A stretch of 64,000 nucleotides of DNA from Pegoplata infirma (GCA_963921195.1 OY992536.1:239976023-240040022), one strand, 5' to 3'; positions 12,290 through 24,660 are shown, numbered from the stretch's first letter. Numbers and translations: made by a program. The notes: generated by a model not told the origin, from the sequence alone.

Positions 12290-13440
12290 GGACGGTGTTT
12301 TAATTTAGTGATCTAATTTTCCAACAACCCAAACAAACAGTGAAATTTTTCAAGTACAGAAGAAGAAATACACATTTTTTGACCTCCAAATCTTTTTGAT
12401 CAAAATTTTTTGTAAACCACTACCGATCTGAATTTGTCCTTGGAATTGTTTTATCGCGTTAGGTTTCTGAGATAAAAAAACATGTTAAATATCTTAAAAA
12501 CCTGAATCGATTGAGCAATTTTGAGGCCACATTCGGATTCAGCGCGCCAAAAGCCTTTAAAAATATTATACTTGATCTTTCATGAAAAATTATTTTTTTT
12601 TACATCGATTTCCAGCAAAATCTTAATTTTCTTTTTTAGAAAAATTATCACAATTGTTTTTACGATTTTTTCAGACTCTTCGTATTCAGAATTAAATTTC
12701 TTCACGATTATTTTCATAAATATAAAGGTTGCTGAATGAACTATAGCAGAGAATAAGTCTCTGAATTACACGTGGTTAATTGAGAAAAGTCGCAAAAAAT
12801 CTACAGTAACTTTAAAATTTGAACCTTTGCCAGGGTTTGTAACTTTGATTTGTAACTTGGATAATAATTCACCTGCTGGTGAATAAAAAAATTTCACCAG
12901 CTGGTAAATAAAACGTAACAGAATTATTTAAAAAAAAATTGTTTTCATCCACGTTTTTTTCATAATTTTTTTTTCCATCTAAAACTTTTTTTAAGAAAAA
13001 TTTTTCTTTTCATAAAAAAAATGTTATTTATTTTTTTGAATAAGTATATTTTCAAGTAAAGAAATTCTTATTTATATTGAAGCATGAAAAATTTTTATAA
13101 ATAAAGAAGTTAATTAATGGATAATAAAAAGAAAAAAGACTTACCGGAAGTTTATGAAGAAATGTTGAATATGTTGATATGTATTTTTATTGGCGGACTA
13201 CTTAATGTCCACTTAGCTGGTAACTGTCGAACGAATCAAAGCCTTATCGGTCGAGTTTTTTAGATCTGGATTATATTTGTTTTACAATAAATATAGAGTT
13301 AAAACTACAAATTCTGTGTTTGCGGTAAGGTTTATTTTCAACACCTTGGTCAAGCAAACTAATAAGGGAGGTCTTTCGGAGGGTACCCACAGATTGAGGG
13401 AGAAAAATAAGATTTACCTGTTTTTTTTAAGAATTTAAAG
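12290..13440. other. AT-rich sequence, small hairpins only
   Basis: No gene found. A short duplicated palindrome (TTCACCTGCTGGTGAAT, then TTTCACCAGCTGGTAAAT) lies near 12870-12912. GAGGCCACATTCGGATTCAGCGCGCC at about 12520 recalls the arms of the palindrome at 43974-44888, suggesting a decayed relative. Confidence 0.45.
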
Positions 13441-13499
13441 AAGGGTTGCCATATTGCCGAATTTAAAGAAGGGTTGCCAAATATAGGAATTACCTGACA

Positions 13500-15110
13500 A
13501 TGAGATTTTTTTCTTAAAAAGTCTTAGAATAACAAAACATTTCTAAAAAAAATTTCGGAAATTTTCTATATGGAAAAAGTCTCGAAATCTTTAAGTTTTT
13601 TATAGGAATGCACTGAGAATTTTTCTATAGAATTTTTTATGAAAAATTTCAGAATTTTTCAATCAAAAATTTATCAAAAGCTGAAACTTTTTCTATTCAA
13701 AAAAATTCCACACTCTGTCAAATATCTATTGAATTGAGATTACAGTCATTTTGCAGAATTTTTTACAGTTATCATTTTGAGTGTAGAAAATGCAAGAGAT
13801 TCTAAGACATTTTTCTTAAGAAAAAGTTTCAGATTTTGAGTCATTTTTCACAGGAAAAGTCTGTAAATTTTTATATAAGTAGAAACAATTTATCAGAATC
13901 TGAGACTTTTTACAGAAAAAATTTCTTAGAATCGGAAAATTTTTCTATATAAAAATATCACAGCAAAAGATTTCTCAGAATCTGAGAATTCTTCTTTTTA
14001 AAAAATGTCTCAGAATCTATGACTTTTGAAAATGGAAACATATCTCAGAATCTGATACTTTTACTTTATAAAAAATTACTCAAAATCTGAAATTTTTTCT
14101 TAAGAAAAATGTCTTAGAATCTGTTACTTTTTCTATATAAAAAAATGTCTTAGAAAATTGGAAAATGTTTTAGAACCTGAGTATATTTCTAGAGGAAAAA
14201 TGACTCACAAGGGAAGTATATCAACCCATATGAACCGATTTGCACGAAACGTGAAATATATAAAAAAAGAGACAATTCTAAGGTTGGGGTGTCTCGGCTA
14301 ATCGGCCATATCGGGGATTTAGAGGTTCAAAACATGGGTCAAAAAATTGCGGAAAAATCGTTTTTTGGATTTTTCAGCCATTTCTTTCTAAGAAACTATA
14401 TGATGTTTACATATAAGAAGAAAGGATTTTTTAATGCCTATCCAACGGTAGCATTACCTTGTAAAAATTTGCTTTGTAAAATATTTTTTTCATGAAAATG
14501 TGTAAATTTTGTGGGGTATCTACATGAAGACATAGACCTACGATATTCATATGAATATGAAATAATCTTTATTAAATTTTAGTCGACACGTATTTTTGCG
14601 CTAGACGATATTCCCGTTAGTTCGGGAGTTATCGAAATTTCCCGAAGGTCCACATTATTTCATAAGGGGACAACGAAATTTTTAAACACTGATATGGCCG
14701 ATAAGCCGTGACACCCCAACCTTAAAATCGTCTCTTTTGTATATATTTTAAGTTTCAGGCAAATCGGTTCATAAGGGTTGAGATACTTCCCTTGTCAGAA
14801 ATGTTTTAGAATCTTAGACTTTTTCTAAAGAAAAAATATCTAAGAATTCAGAAAAATAATTCAAAAATGTTAAAAAGCATTAAGATAGCAAATTTTGCTA
14901 ATCTCAGGTAAGTCTCTATAGATAAGTGTTTCAGAATATATAGATCTTTTTAGAAAAGTGTAAGAAGAACGTTTCGGAGTCTCAGACTTTTTCTGTAGAA
15001 AAACTATCTTAGAATCTAAAAAAATTTAAAATATCGGTGCAAATATCGTAGAATCTTGGAAAAAAAATATATTTTAAAAATGTCGGTGCAGTTCTTTCGT
15101 AATCTGTAAC
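13500..15110. repeat. Degenerate minisatellite of palindromic units, split by a MITE
   Basis: The array repeats TTTTTCTATAGAAAAA alternating with GTCTCAGAATCTGAGAC in degenerate form, about 35-45 bp per unit. Both halves of the unit are palindromes, so the array reads alike on both strands. It is interrupted by MITE I copy 2 (14208-14794). A fragment of MITE K (GAGATTACAGTCATTTTGCA to TTGAGTGTA) lies at about 13706-13790. The same unit recurs at 46160-46840 and in traces at 42090 and 55000. Confidence 0.78.
14208..14794. mobile_element. MITE I, copy 2, TCA target duplication
   Basis: Ends CAAGGGAAGTATATCAACCC and GGTTGAGATACTTCCCTTG. The inverted arms exceed 100 bp and include GGTTGGGGTGTCtCGGCTaA and TCGGCCATATC. 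Flanks are TCA on both sides (14205-14207 and 14795-14797). It shares only its outer ~10 bp with copy 1, so the two are members of one superfamily rather than close copies. Confidence 0.82.
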
Positions 15111-15968
15111 TAAAACTGTCAAAATGTTGTAAAGTCGTCACGTCCACTGGCATTGAGTAATTCAGCCTTAATATTATCACACAAAATACACAATTTCACA
15201 AATCACTATTTTAAATTTTAATTATTGAGTTCAAAAATTGTCGCTTTTTTTAAATTTCGTTTAATAAGCACATAAAACACCTGAAAAGAGAAAGAAAAAA
15301 AATATTTAAATTTTTACAACTTTATTAACAACAAGTATAAAAATCTTATAAACTAATCTTATAAATAGTACAATAATCCAGCTACTGCTGACTGCCACTT
15401 TAGATGATAAGAAGAGATAATTTATAATTTATAAACCCATTATGGACAATACATAAGGAGCAAATTTCCTGCTGCCAAAATATAGAAACAAAAAATGCAA
15501 CATACCAAAAAAAAAAAAGGAAACGATAGAAATCTTTTAAAGTCATTTCCTGGTTACTTAACCACTCACCAAAATGTTTGCCTCTCGACTGCAACCACTG
15601 ATACACAGCTATTACGACGACTACAACTACTACTACTACTGCTGTTGGTACACTACAATTATTGCAACCAAAAACGACAGCGACTGAATATGAGAAGAGT
15701 ACTTTTAACTCGGTAAACTTAACCACAGTAATAAAAAGTTATGTAACCACAAACAATTTGCGGTGTAGTCTTTATATGTAAACCAGGGTCATAAAAATCC
15801 ATAACAAAAACTGAACAAAAAAACACAAATAGCAACAACCACTATGTACTACATCTACTACAATAACAATAATATTAACGGTTTGTGAAAACAAAAATAC
15901 CACAAAAATACAACAAACAGCAGAACAAATAGACAGACAACTGAATGAATGCACTATGGGCTAATTAC
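15111..15968. other. No gene supported
   Basis: AT-rich sequence with a short CTA/CAACTA triplet run near 15615-15645. Open frames exist on both strands here, but one is driven by the simple repeat and none resembles a known family. Confidence 0.45.
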
Positions 15969-17137
15969 TACACTGAAAATATTAACTCTTTTAAATTACA
16001 GAAAAACTCGGCTAATTTAACAGAGTACACCATACATTTCTTAGTAATTTTACTATAAACCTCTGTAAAATGATTTTGACAAAAAAAACTTTTAATTTAC
16101 AGAGTTTTTAGTAAAATAATTGTTAAATAAAACACCATTTAGCAAGGAAAAACTTTGTAAATTTACATATATTTTCAAAATGCATTTGATGCAACCAGAA
16201 TTTTACAGCAAAAAAATCAGTAAATTTACAGAATTTAGTAAAATACATGTTATTTTGTAAAATTTTTATAAGATTTTTGAAAATATTTTTTTTGGTACTT
16301 TTTTAACATTTTCTCAAAAAAAAAATACAGATAAAATTTTGGTGTTTTTACCGAAAACTCTGTTTTTAACTATGAAATTAAGATTACATAGAAATAAGTA
16401 AAAATACAGATAAAACTTAGTGTGTTGGTAATAAAAAATACAGAGTATTTTGCTTAAATCTACATTTTAGCAGAAAACTCTGTTAATTATCTGTAAAATT
16501 AAGATTACAAAGTTAAAAGTAATATAACCCAGCAAAAAAAGTGCGGAGTACTTCTATTTGGAGTGCTTTAAAACTATAACAAATGTAATGAAATACAACA
16601 AAAATAACAAAAAAACACAAGAAAAAAACACACAAACTGTTTTTTCTACTCCATAAAAAGTTGTTATTCAGCACTTAACTCATTACCTTCCGCGACACTC
16701 CCATACAAAAGTAAGTAGATATTCAGTAGATTAGAAGTACTCCGATCTTTCAAACGACTTCCAACTACTTCCACGGAGTAGTTCTTATCTACTGAATATC
16801 TACTTACATTTGTATGGAGGTGTCGCGATAGGTAATGAGTTAAGTGCTGAATATCTATGTATTCTGGAGTAGAAAAAACTGTTTGTGTGTTTTTGTCTTG
16901 TGTTTTTTGTTATTTTTGTTGTATTTCATTACATTTGTTATAGTTTTAAAGCACTCCACGGAGAAGTGGTAATGACTTTTTTTGCATGGAACAGATGAAA
17001 CTTTGTTTTTTGTCACAACAAAATACAAAGAATTTTCTTTAAATTTGTATTTTGACAGAAAACTCTGTTAAATATATGTTGAATTAAGATTACAGTCATT
17101 TAACAGAGTATTTTACAGAGTTTTTATTTCGAGTGTA
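15969..17137. mobile_element. MITE K, carrying a nested foldback
   Basis: The left end TACACTGAAAATATTAACTC and right end TTTTTATTTCGAGTGTA are degenerate inverted repeats. The body repeats ACAGAGTTTT and AAAACTCTGTTAA many times in both orientations. It is split by the CCCAGCAAAAA foldback at 16528-16985. Confidence 0.7.
16528..16985. mobile_element. 458-bp foldback, CCCAGCAAAAA type (family E)
   Basis: A near-perfect inverted repeat of ~200-bp arms. It contains AAAGTGCGGAGTACTTC, TTAACTCATTACC and AGTAGATATTCAGTAGAT on the left, and their complements on the right, ending GACTTTTTTTGC. The same CCCAGCAAAAAA terminus starts elements at 43328 and 51824. No ORF. Confidence 0.83.
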
Positions 17138-17337
17138 AGGGCTTATCTTGTTTACAGAAACATTGACTATAGGGACTTGACCGCGGCTTGACTGTCAGAA
17201 TAGATGTTGACTGCGTTTGTAGACCAGTCAGCCACTTCCATTATTCCGAATAGACTCTAAAGCCCACTTGTTCGTGCAGTTTCGATTCATCCACTCAAAT
17301 TATTTTGTAGGCAAAAACAAATGAAAAACATATTTAA

Positions 17338-18709
17338 CCCTCTAAACGGCTATTTTTGTTTTTCAATAAAAAAAAAACTCTATGGTAATTTGTGCACGGA
17401 AAGTCCATTCTCCATTGTTGGTACCCCGTCTAAAGGCGGTATTGCAAAGTAACGGATAAAAAAAAAAAATATAAAAATTACTCTAAAACTTTAATTTTTT
17501 TCTAACAGTTTTTGTTAAAAAATATTTTTTTGAGTGCATTTTTTGTTTTCATATTAAAAATAAAGAGCACAATATAAACAAGTAGAAAAGTTAAATCCGG
17601 CCTTGCCGAATGTAGTGATACCCTCCACAATTTCTAAAAGATTATTGCAAAAACTTTATTTAAAAGAAAATCACTTTTGAAAAAAAAAAATTTTGTGAAA
17701 AAAAATTTCCGCGAAAAAAAGATTTGGTAAAAAAAAGTCCACGATTTCTTTCTTTTTTGTCTCAAAATATGTTGGTACTTGTTTAAATACCAATTGGTGT
17801 TCAATTATGTTCACATAAGTCAACCAGCAGCCGAATTAAAGCATTTTGTATTTTTAGGTTATGTTGAATGTACTAAAATTTTTGAGGTGTCCTTACATTT
17901 TCGTTCATAACTTTTGAACCGCTGAACCGATATCGCTCAAATGCAATACCAAACTTCTCAGGAGAACTTCCAATAAATATGTTAAGTTACAGTCATCTCC
18001 GCGTAATATTTTGGCCGTTATCACCATTTCCACAGACAGACGGACAGACGGACATCGCTAGAATGTCTTAAAATCGATCGGGGATCATGAATATATATAC
18101 TTTATGGGGTCCCAGACCGATATTTCGATGAGCTACAAACGGAATGACAAACTTATATATACCCTCTATCACTAGAGTGGAGGGTATAAAAATGGATTAT
18201 AAAAGAAATTGTGTAGAAATAGAAAAAATAAAAAAGTATCAGAAATAACCCAAAAAAAAAAAGTATCAGAAATAACCAAAAAAAAAAATAACCAAAATAA
18301 TGGGCAAGACCGCCTCTAGACGGGCTATTCTTCTAGGCATCTCCTGGAGTACCCTTGTACCCATTGACCGAACTTGCAAAATAATTCTAGAGGCTTTGAT
18401 CAACACACCTGCATTTTTTTAAAGATCTGGATCAATTGAAAAAATATATTTTTTTTTATTTTTATAAAATCAAGCTTTTGCAAAATATTTAATTTTGGCA
18501 ATTTTCCTAAAACTTGCAATTTGATTGACAATAACTTTTTAACTATGTATAATATACATTGTATATGTATGACCACAACAGTGAAAACATGTACGGGTCA
18601 ATTGAAGTCTAACAAAAGTCCCTTTTAACCTTTGATTGGCATAAAAATTTGATGCATTTAGGGTCAATTTAGTATACCCCGTCTAGAGGCAGGGCTGCCG
18701 GTTAGAGGG
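17338..18709. mobile_element. piggyBac-like element with TTAA duplication, split by DINE-1
   Basis: TTAA at 17334-17337 and 18710-18713 flanks inverted termini CCCTCTAAACGGC and GCCGGTTAGAGGG. A TTAA target with a CCC-starting terminus is characteristic of piggyBac transposons. TACCCCGTCTAaAGGC occurs near both ends as a subterminal repeat. No transposase is visible. About 610 bp of the 1372 bp is a DINE-1 insertion (17578-18188). Confidence 0.75.
17578..18188 (-). mobile_element. DINE-1-like element, subfamily A
   Basis: In reverse orientation it begins ACAAGTAGAAAAGTTAAATC and ends CTCTATCACTAGAGTGGAGG plus GTATA. It retains GACAGACGGACATCGCTAG and ATGAATATATATACTTTATG. The microsatellite block is short (about five units). 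Inserted in the piggyBac-like element. Confidence 0.87.
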
Positions 18710-18837
18710 TTAAAACAAGTTATCCCAGTAATTATTAGTTTGTTTAAACAAACATCCACATTTATTTTTTACTGTTAATACAATTTTCTAAAATAAAATT
18801 CTGTTGTAATTTTTAAATTAATTAAAAATTATTTATT

Positions 18838-19165
18838 ATTCGACCTTTAAAATTCTATTTTGAGAAAGATTATTCTAGCTCAAGGTCATATTTCTTTTAT
18901 TAATCATTACGCTGATATTGTTAAAGTATGTTTTACCACAAACGATTGTCATTTGCTAAATACTCTTGACAATGGAATTTGACGAATTCCGAATCACGTG
19001 TCGAGCAAGTCTTGCAAAATGACCAAACCAATTAATTTATAACAAACAACTTTATAAATAGTTTCTTGAAAATTGTTACTTTGACAACATCTTCGTAATG
19101 ATTAGTAAAAGAAATATGACCTTGAGCTAGAATAATCTTTCTCAAAATTTTCTTAAATAAATAAC
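18838..19165. repeat. Palindromic repeat M, copy 1
   Basis: Arms of ~85 bp (GAGAAAGATTATTCTAGCTC, AAGGTCATATTTCTTTTA and their complements) flank a unique core with GAATTTGACGAATTCCGAA and CACGTGTCGA. Related copies lie at about 23285-23490 and 52455-52690. Confidence 0.75.
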
Positions 19166-19490
19166 ATTGAACATTAAAAAATAACGTAATTTTTTTTACC
19201 ACCCCGAGTAAAAATAAACATATATTACAATATATAACTTGATACAAACATAATAAATTATATATGATTATACATCCCTGAGATATTTTCTAATTTTTTT
19301 TAATGCAGTCATATGTAGTAATATATAATTTAATCATTATTCGGATTAAAATGTGTACGGTTGATATAATTATATAAAATTATATGATAGCTTATGATGT
19401 TCCATATAAACCTATATACATATGTTTACAATTAACCAAAAATTTTCTAAGTTTTTTAGGCAAAGTATAAGAAACTTTTTAAAATGTTCC

Positions 19491-20030
19491 TACACTCAGA
19501 AAATTATGTAAGTTACTACATGTTAGTTATTTGGATATTTTACAGTAGTTAGTTGTTTTCAACTACAAAGTTAGGTTAGGTTAGTTATTTTAAATCGTTT
19601 TATTGAACAACTAACAAAAAAGAACTGTGATGTAGTAACAGTTATTTAAAGTAGTTAATTTAATTTTTTTATCTCTGAAAAATTTTCAAAGTTTTTTTTC
19701 CAAAAAATAAAAATAAATTTTTTTTTTTTTTATTTTTCATAACTTTTTAAAAAAAAAAAAAAAACTTGGAAAAAATTTGATCTTCAATTTTTTTTCTGAA
19801 ACATTAAAAAAAAATATATATTGATTATTTTTTTTTTACTACATTTTAGTTGTTTTAACTACAAATGTTAGTAGTTTTTACTACATAAGTCAGTTGTTTT
19901 TTGTCAGTTAAAATAACTAACATTGTTAGTTGATTTAACTGAAAAAGTAGTTGACCCCAAAACAACTTACAAAGTAGTTATTTTAACTGACATTTTCAGT
20001 TAATTTTACTAACATAATTTTTTGAGTGTA
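19491..20030. mobile_element. MITE B, copy 1 (full length)
   Basis: Ends TACACTCAGAAAATTATGTA and ACATAATTTTTTGAGTGTA. The two halves carry many GTTAGTTATTTTAACT-like words in opposing orientation around an A/T-rich centre. No ORF. Further copies lie at 51767-52865, 53348, 56681, 58913 and 63456. Confidence 0.87.
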
Positions 20031-22290
20031 AACATTTCTTGTTAGGGTTATGTATATCACCTATCTGGTTCGAAGCGTACCCAAACATTTTTTTTTAGTT
20101 TTTGAAAATTATATGTTTGGTGAATGTATCGTTGACCTGTGGTGTATCTCAACCCAAACCAAAAAACACCAGGATTTTATATGTTTTTGTGCAATTAGAT
20201 CTAATTAGATCCACCAATATAAGGCAATGTCTGGTCAAAACTCGGATGAAATCAAATCATATTTTATACAAGCAGATCTTTTTTAATGCAAAAACATCCA
20301 CCATTATTCGGATCAAATTGCGTATTAATATATATTGTGTCATATATCATTATATATTGCATCATATAAAAATTTTTACTCGGGACGAAATTCGAACAAA
20401 TAATATACGAAAACATTAAAAATTAATGATTGTTGTGTTTTTTTTTTACCAACAAATTCAAAAAAAAAAAAAATACCTACGAAAACATTAAAAATGTATC
20501 AGCCTTACCACAGAAAAATAAAATAAATTTAAAATCGACTTTTAATTTCCATACAAATTCAGCCTTACCAAAGAAGAAAAAAAATTAAAAATCGATTTTA
20601 TTGTCATATAAATTGTTTTTGTTTTTAAAATCGACTTTCAAAAAATGTATGGAAAATTTGAAATAAAACTTTTGTTAAAATAGACTTTTAATTTTTCTTT
20701 GGTATGGGCCAATGATTTCGTACGTTGTTTTTAAAATTTTTCTATTGAACTTTATTTTAAAAATGTTTTAATAAAATTTTTGGGGAATCGATCCCGCAAT
20801 CAAGTGTCCTGTCAGTACTCTTACTAATAGGCTAACCGTCCGTTTGTCAAAGGTAAGAAGACATTTTGTCCTCTTAGGATCCGGCAGTGGCCACACTGAT
20901 CTCCCTAAATCCTTCAAAAAAAATGATAATACCCGCAGATCAAAAATTTAAAAATTAACTATAATATTTATATGAGAAGTTTTTTAACGAAAACAAAAAA
21001 CTCGTTAGGGGGTACGCGGCTGACAAAATTTAAAATTAGGGGGTACGCGAGCCAAAAAGGTTGGTAACCGCTGGTGTAGGGTATAAAAATTTAAATAATA
21101 TAAAAGAATCTTCTGGCCCATAGTAAACTGTAATGAAATGTATGAAAAAAAAATAATGTATATGTAAATTCCGAAATGCACTACCACTTCATAACAATAT
21201 ATTTGTTGCATTTTCATTTCCGCCTCTTATTTGAAAGGAAAAACTTAACAAAAAAAAAAAAAAAAACGAAAAAAACAAGAACGACAAAAATGGCATAAAA
21301 ATTTCAAACTTCACAGTAAAATGTATGACCATGCGACTATGAATATATTTTTGTGACCACACCAAAGTGTGCTTGCTGCTCTGTATGTCCATGAAAAAAA
21401 AATGTAAAAAAAAGCATAACCAGAATTCAGTCAACACTATACAACATGACAGTCAAGGCAGCTCGTCAGACAGACAGACAGTTTAAATACAGTAATACAG
21501 GCTACAACACAGCAGGCTGAGGCTGATATGCTAGTAAAGTCACTTTACTTAACTATTCATTCACTCAGTCTTACAGTCAGTCAGTCATTCATTCAGTCAT
21601 CATCAGTAGGTTGTGTGTGAATGACCACATTTCAGTTTTCAGTTACAAAAAAAAATAAAAAAGGAAATCCACCATATTGTAGACATCACACAGAGCTTCA
21701 ATATAACTTTATATGTTTGAATATATATTTTTAATTTTTTTGTTATGTATGGTAATGTTGAGGCTTTCTTGCTGGTTGTTTATTTCGGCAATTCTTTTTT
21801 GGATTTCCAACACAGATATTTAAAATAATGGGATCCATTTTAGTAGATTATTTAGAAATGTTTGGGTAAACCTTCTACCTCACGATAAATGTGGAAAAAA
21901 CTGATTATGATTTTTTTAATTTGAGTAATATTATGTTATCATTATTTTAATTATTTTTTAACCCACTAAGCCACCACAAAGCTCTTAAAGAAAAAGTCCT
22001 AAGTTTTCTTTTAGCAAAAAAAATTAGCTCATTTTGAAAAAAAAATCAAAAATGTTCTTGATTTTTCAAAAAAAAAATATTTTTTATTTTTTTTTTTTTT
22101 TTGAAAGATTGACAAAATAGCTATCTTAAACACTCGGGACATATTTTGCTAAGAACAATTAAATAAGTTACATGGATGAAAAAAAAAACACCTGTTTGCC
22201 CAATATGTCCAATTTCGATTTCGTTTAAAAATTCTTCATACCGATTGGAAGACATCGGTTCTAAAAGTTTTGTCACTTGAGATAAAAAGC
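20031..22290. other. Mixed AT-rich sequence and short repeats
   Basis: No host gene supported. At 20500-20710 a short repeated motif (CAGCCTTACCAcAGAA, AAAATCGACTTT) is partly inverted. At 21010-21060 GGGGGTACGCG occurs twice. CAGT/GACA microsatellites lie at 21465-21600. Confidence 0.45.
20781..20845 (-). repeat. tRNA-like, possible SINE head
   Basis: On the minus strand the order is an A-box-like GTTAGCCTATTAGTAAGAG followed by a B-box-like GGGATCGATTCCCC with a 4-5 bp T-arm stem. The acceptor arm does not pair well, so it is not called a functional tRNA. It may be a decayed tRNA-derived SINE; no poly-A tail or duplication was resolved. Confidence 0.4.
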
Positions 22291-22292
22291 CT

Positions 22293-22378
22293 TATATAAT
22301 TTACGGGGTTCCAGACCGATATTTCGATGAGTTACAAACGGAATGATAAACTTATATATTCCCTCAATCACTAATGTC
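22293..22378 (-). mobile_element. DINE-1 subfamily A fragment
   Basis: Retains only the 5' portion: GACCGATATTTCGATGAGTT, ACAAACGGAATGAtAAAC and TATATATTCCCTCAATCACTA. It is followed at ~22390-22440 by a subfamily D scrap (ATCCCCTGGGTCCAAGTACA). Confidence 0.75.
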
Positions 22379-22544
22379 TCTGTTACTAAAATGTCATATT
22401 TTTATCCCCTGGGTCCAAGTACAGGACTTGTAATATTAAAATATTGAAGTTTTTTTACAAAAGTCGTTTTTTTTTTTGGTTATATGACCACTTTATTCTC
22501 GAAATACTGGAACAGGATCGGTCAAAATGGCTATAAAAGGTATA

Positions 22545-23092
22545 GGGTGTTTTTTAAATTAAAATAAAGTAAGGAAAAATATTTTTAATATCAATCAAAG
22601 TGACTTTATTGGGTAGATAATTTTATGACATTAATGTTTAAAAATGATTTGGGGCCATATTACAAACACGAATGGCTCATACATGGTGGAATCTGAACCT
22701 CCATTTTTACACAATTTTCACAGATTTTGAGGCCATACCTCGAATTTTACCAATAACTCGTCGAATGTTGATTTCCAGGCGTTTAATTGTCTCTAATTTA
22801 TCGAAATAGACGAGTTACTTTACATATCCCCAAAGTAAATATCCCAAAGGGGTTAAATCAAGCGATATTGGTAGACAATTAACATGATTTTCGAATAAAG
22901 TTTAACTTTGAAAAACGGAACCATTTTTTTTGATAGAAAATTTTAACAATTTGCAAGCGTTGCTCTTGTGTAAGTCTTTGCATGGTAAAATGTCAAACAC
23001 TACTTAACAAAAACCAACCATCAGCTGTTAAATCGGTTGTCAAATAAAGCAGTATTACCAACTCAAAGTTGTGAACCTCTAAAAAAACACCC
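22545..23092 (-). pseudogene. Internally deleted mariner/Tc1-type transposase element
   Basis: The ends GGGTGTTTTTT and AAAAAAACACCC sit inside TA flanks (22543-22544 and 23093-23094). On the minus strand an ATG at 22983 opens MQRLTQEQRLQIVKIFYQ, which resembles the start of helix-turn-helix transposases of the IS630-Tc1-mariner group. The frame then jumps to LDLTPLGYLLWGYVK at about 22885-22840, matching the conserved LTPLDFFLWGYVK segment just before the last catalytic residue. The intervening DDE core (several hundred bp) is missing and stop codons interrupt the rest. It is therefore a non-autonomous remnant. The family call rests on motifs read by eye. Confidence 0.75.
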
Positions 23093-23112
23093 TACTTATA
23101 TATTATATTATA

Positions 23113-23855
23113 TTAGAGTGTTAAATTAGGTTGTGCCGAATCTTTTATACACTACAACACGTTAAAAAACTATAAATGGCCGGTGAGTCGGTGGGGGATA
23201 CCCTATCCTCGCGATAAATATTTCTAATTCATTTATTATGCTTTTTGCATTATAGTTATGCAATTTTATCATTATTTTAATTAAATTACGAAACACGTGT
23301 CGATTAAGTCTTGCAAAAATGACCAACATAAATAAATTTAAAACAGAAAAACATTTTTCTTGAAAATTATGCTATGAGAATATCATGGTTTTAATTAGTA
23401 ATGAAAATAATGACCTCGAGCCAGAATAAACATCCTCAAAATATTATATTTTAAAGGTCGAATAAACATCCTCAAAATACAAATTATTTTAATTATTTTT
23501 GATTATTCACGCCGACAAAAGGTGGCGGACCAAAATAAATGACATTTTCTTCTCCCCTGGATATGAACTTCTTCTGATCTAAAAATATTTCATTAGCTAA
23601 ATTTCTCAAAAACCTGTGAAACCCGTTTTTTAAAGGTTGATTTAATGCCTTAAGGGGGAACTTCCCCCCCCCCCCCCCTGATCCGATTTTGACCATTTCC
23701 GAACTTAACTAGCCAAAGACCATAAGATGTGTTCGTGCCAAACTTCAGGAGGGTAACTTTTTTATTTTGGACTGCATCGTGCTTTCCACAGACGGATAGT
23801 CGGACAGACGGATAAACGGACATCGCTAGAATGTCTTAAAACCGATCACTAATCG
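23113..23855 (-). mobile_element. DINE-1 subfamily D, interrupted by repeat M
   Basis: Begins AGAGTGTTAAATTAGGTTGT and GCCGAATCTTTTATACAC, and resumes after ~23490 with CGGACAGACGGATAAACGGA and CATCGCTAGAATGTCTTAAA. A run of about 15 C's lies at 23668-23682. The 5' TATACCC hairpin end is missing. Repeat M copy 2 (about 23285-23490, with CACGTGTCGATTAAGTCTTG) lies inside it. Confidence 0.78.
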
Positions 23856-24054
23856 CGGTTAGATTAGATAGGCGTCCGCCAATTTGGCGAATTCACTCGG
23901 AGCCCAACAAGGTTAATTGTGATTCTCCAAATTGTCATTTCCCTACTCGCCTCCTATACAAAAACGTTTTACTTCTTGAACCACTTATCAATAATATATC
24001 GTTGGCTGGCCTTCAAGAAGGCATATGAGGCATTCTACACCAAATGTCCCGCTA

Positions 24055-24375
24055 CAGAAAAACATGTGTTCCGTAAATTTCTAAATAGGTTGTTTGGAAG
24101 TAAGAAAATTGCGTTTTTGGTTTTTCAAATTTTTAAAAAACTGGGCTTAGGAGGCGTGGCCAAATATTGGAAAAATGGTCAAATTCGTGGCGAATTCCCT
24201 TGATTAAATATTTATCACATTAAAACGGAATGCACTACAATCTCAAAAATTTACATTCTTATATAGTTTTGTATGGGCTATCGATTAAAATTCTTTTTTT
24301 TTTTGGAAAATTTTCTGAACCCTTTCTGAAATTTTCCATTTTTTAAAAAAGTCAATTTATCAAAAATCCGGCCAC
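24055..24375. repeat. Repeat N, copy 1
   Basis: Closely matches 31350-31672, including GGGCTTAGGAGGCGTGG, CAAATATTGGAAAAATGG and TTAAAACGGAATGCACyACA. The repeat ends at GCCACTTT in both copies. No family recognised. Confidence 0.75.
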
Positions 24376-24660
24376 TTTCTGAAGGCAGCCCTTTACGGTT
24401 CTTAGGGCTGCATTTTGACAACTCTGAAGCTTCTTCCACTGCGTTTCGCTCACACAGGGTGACCACACCGGCGCTGCGTAGTTTGCCACTGACCGGCCAA
24501 TCGTTTTATAGGTAGCCAACAAGGTTTCTTTGCCCTTGCCCCAAGTGCTGCCGGCGAGCGACTTGAGGACCTTGTTTCTACTGCGCAATTTATTGCACGT
24601 TGCAGTGGCATGCGCCGAGGACGAATACAAACTGTCGAATGTTACCCCCAATATTTTGGG

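Noticed and set aside
15400..15726. 108-residue minus-strand ORF with a valine run
   Set aside because: The valine run comes from a CTA/CAACTA triplet repeat; the overlapping plus-strand ORF is equally open. No family match.
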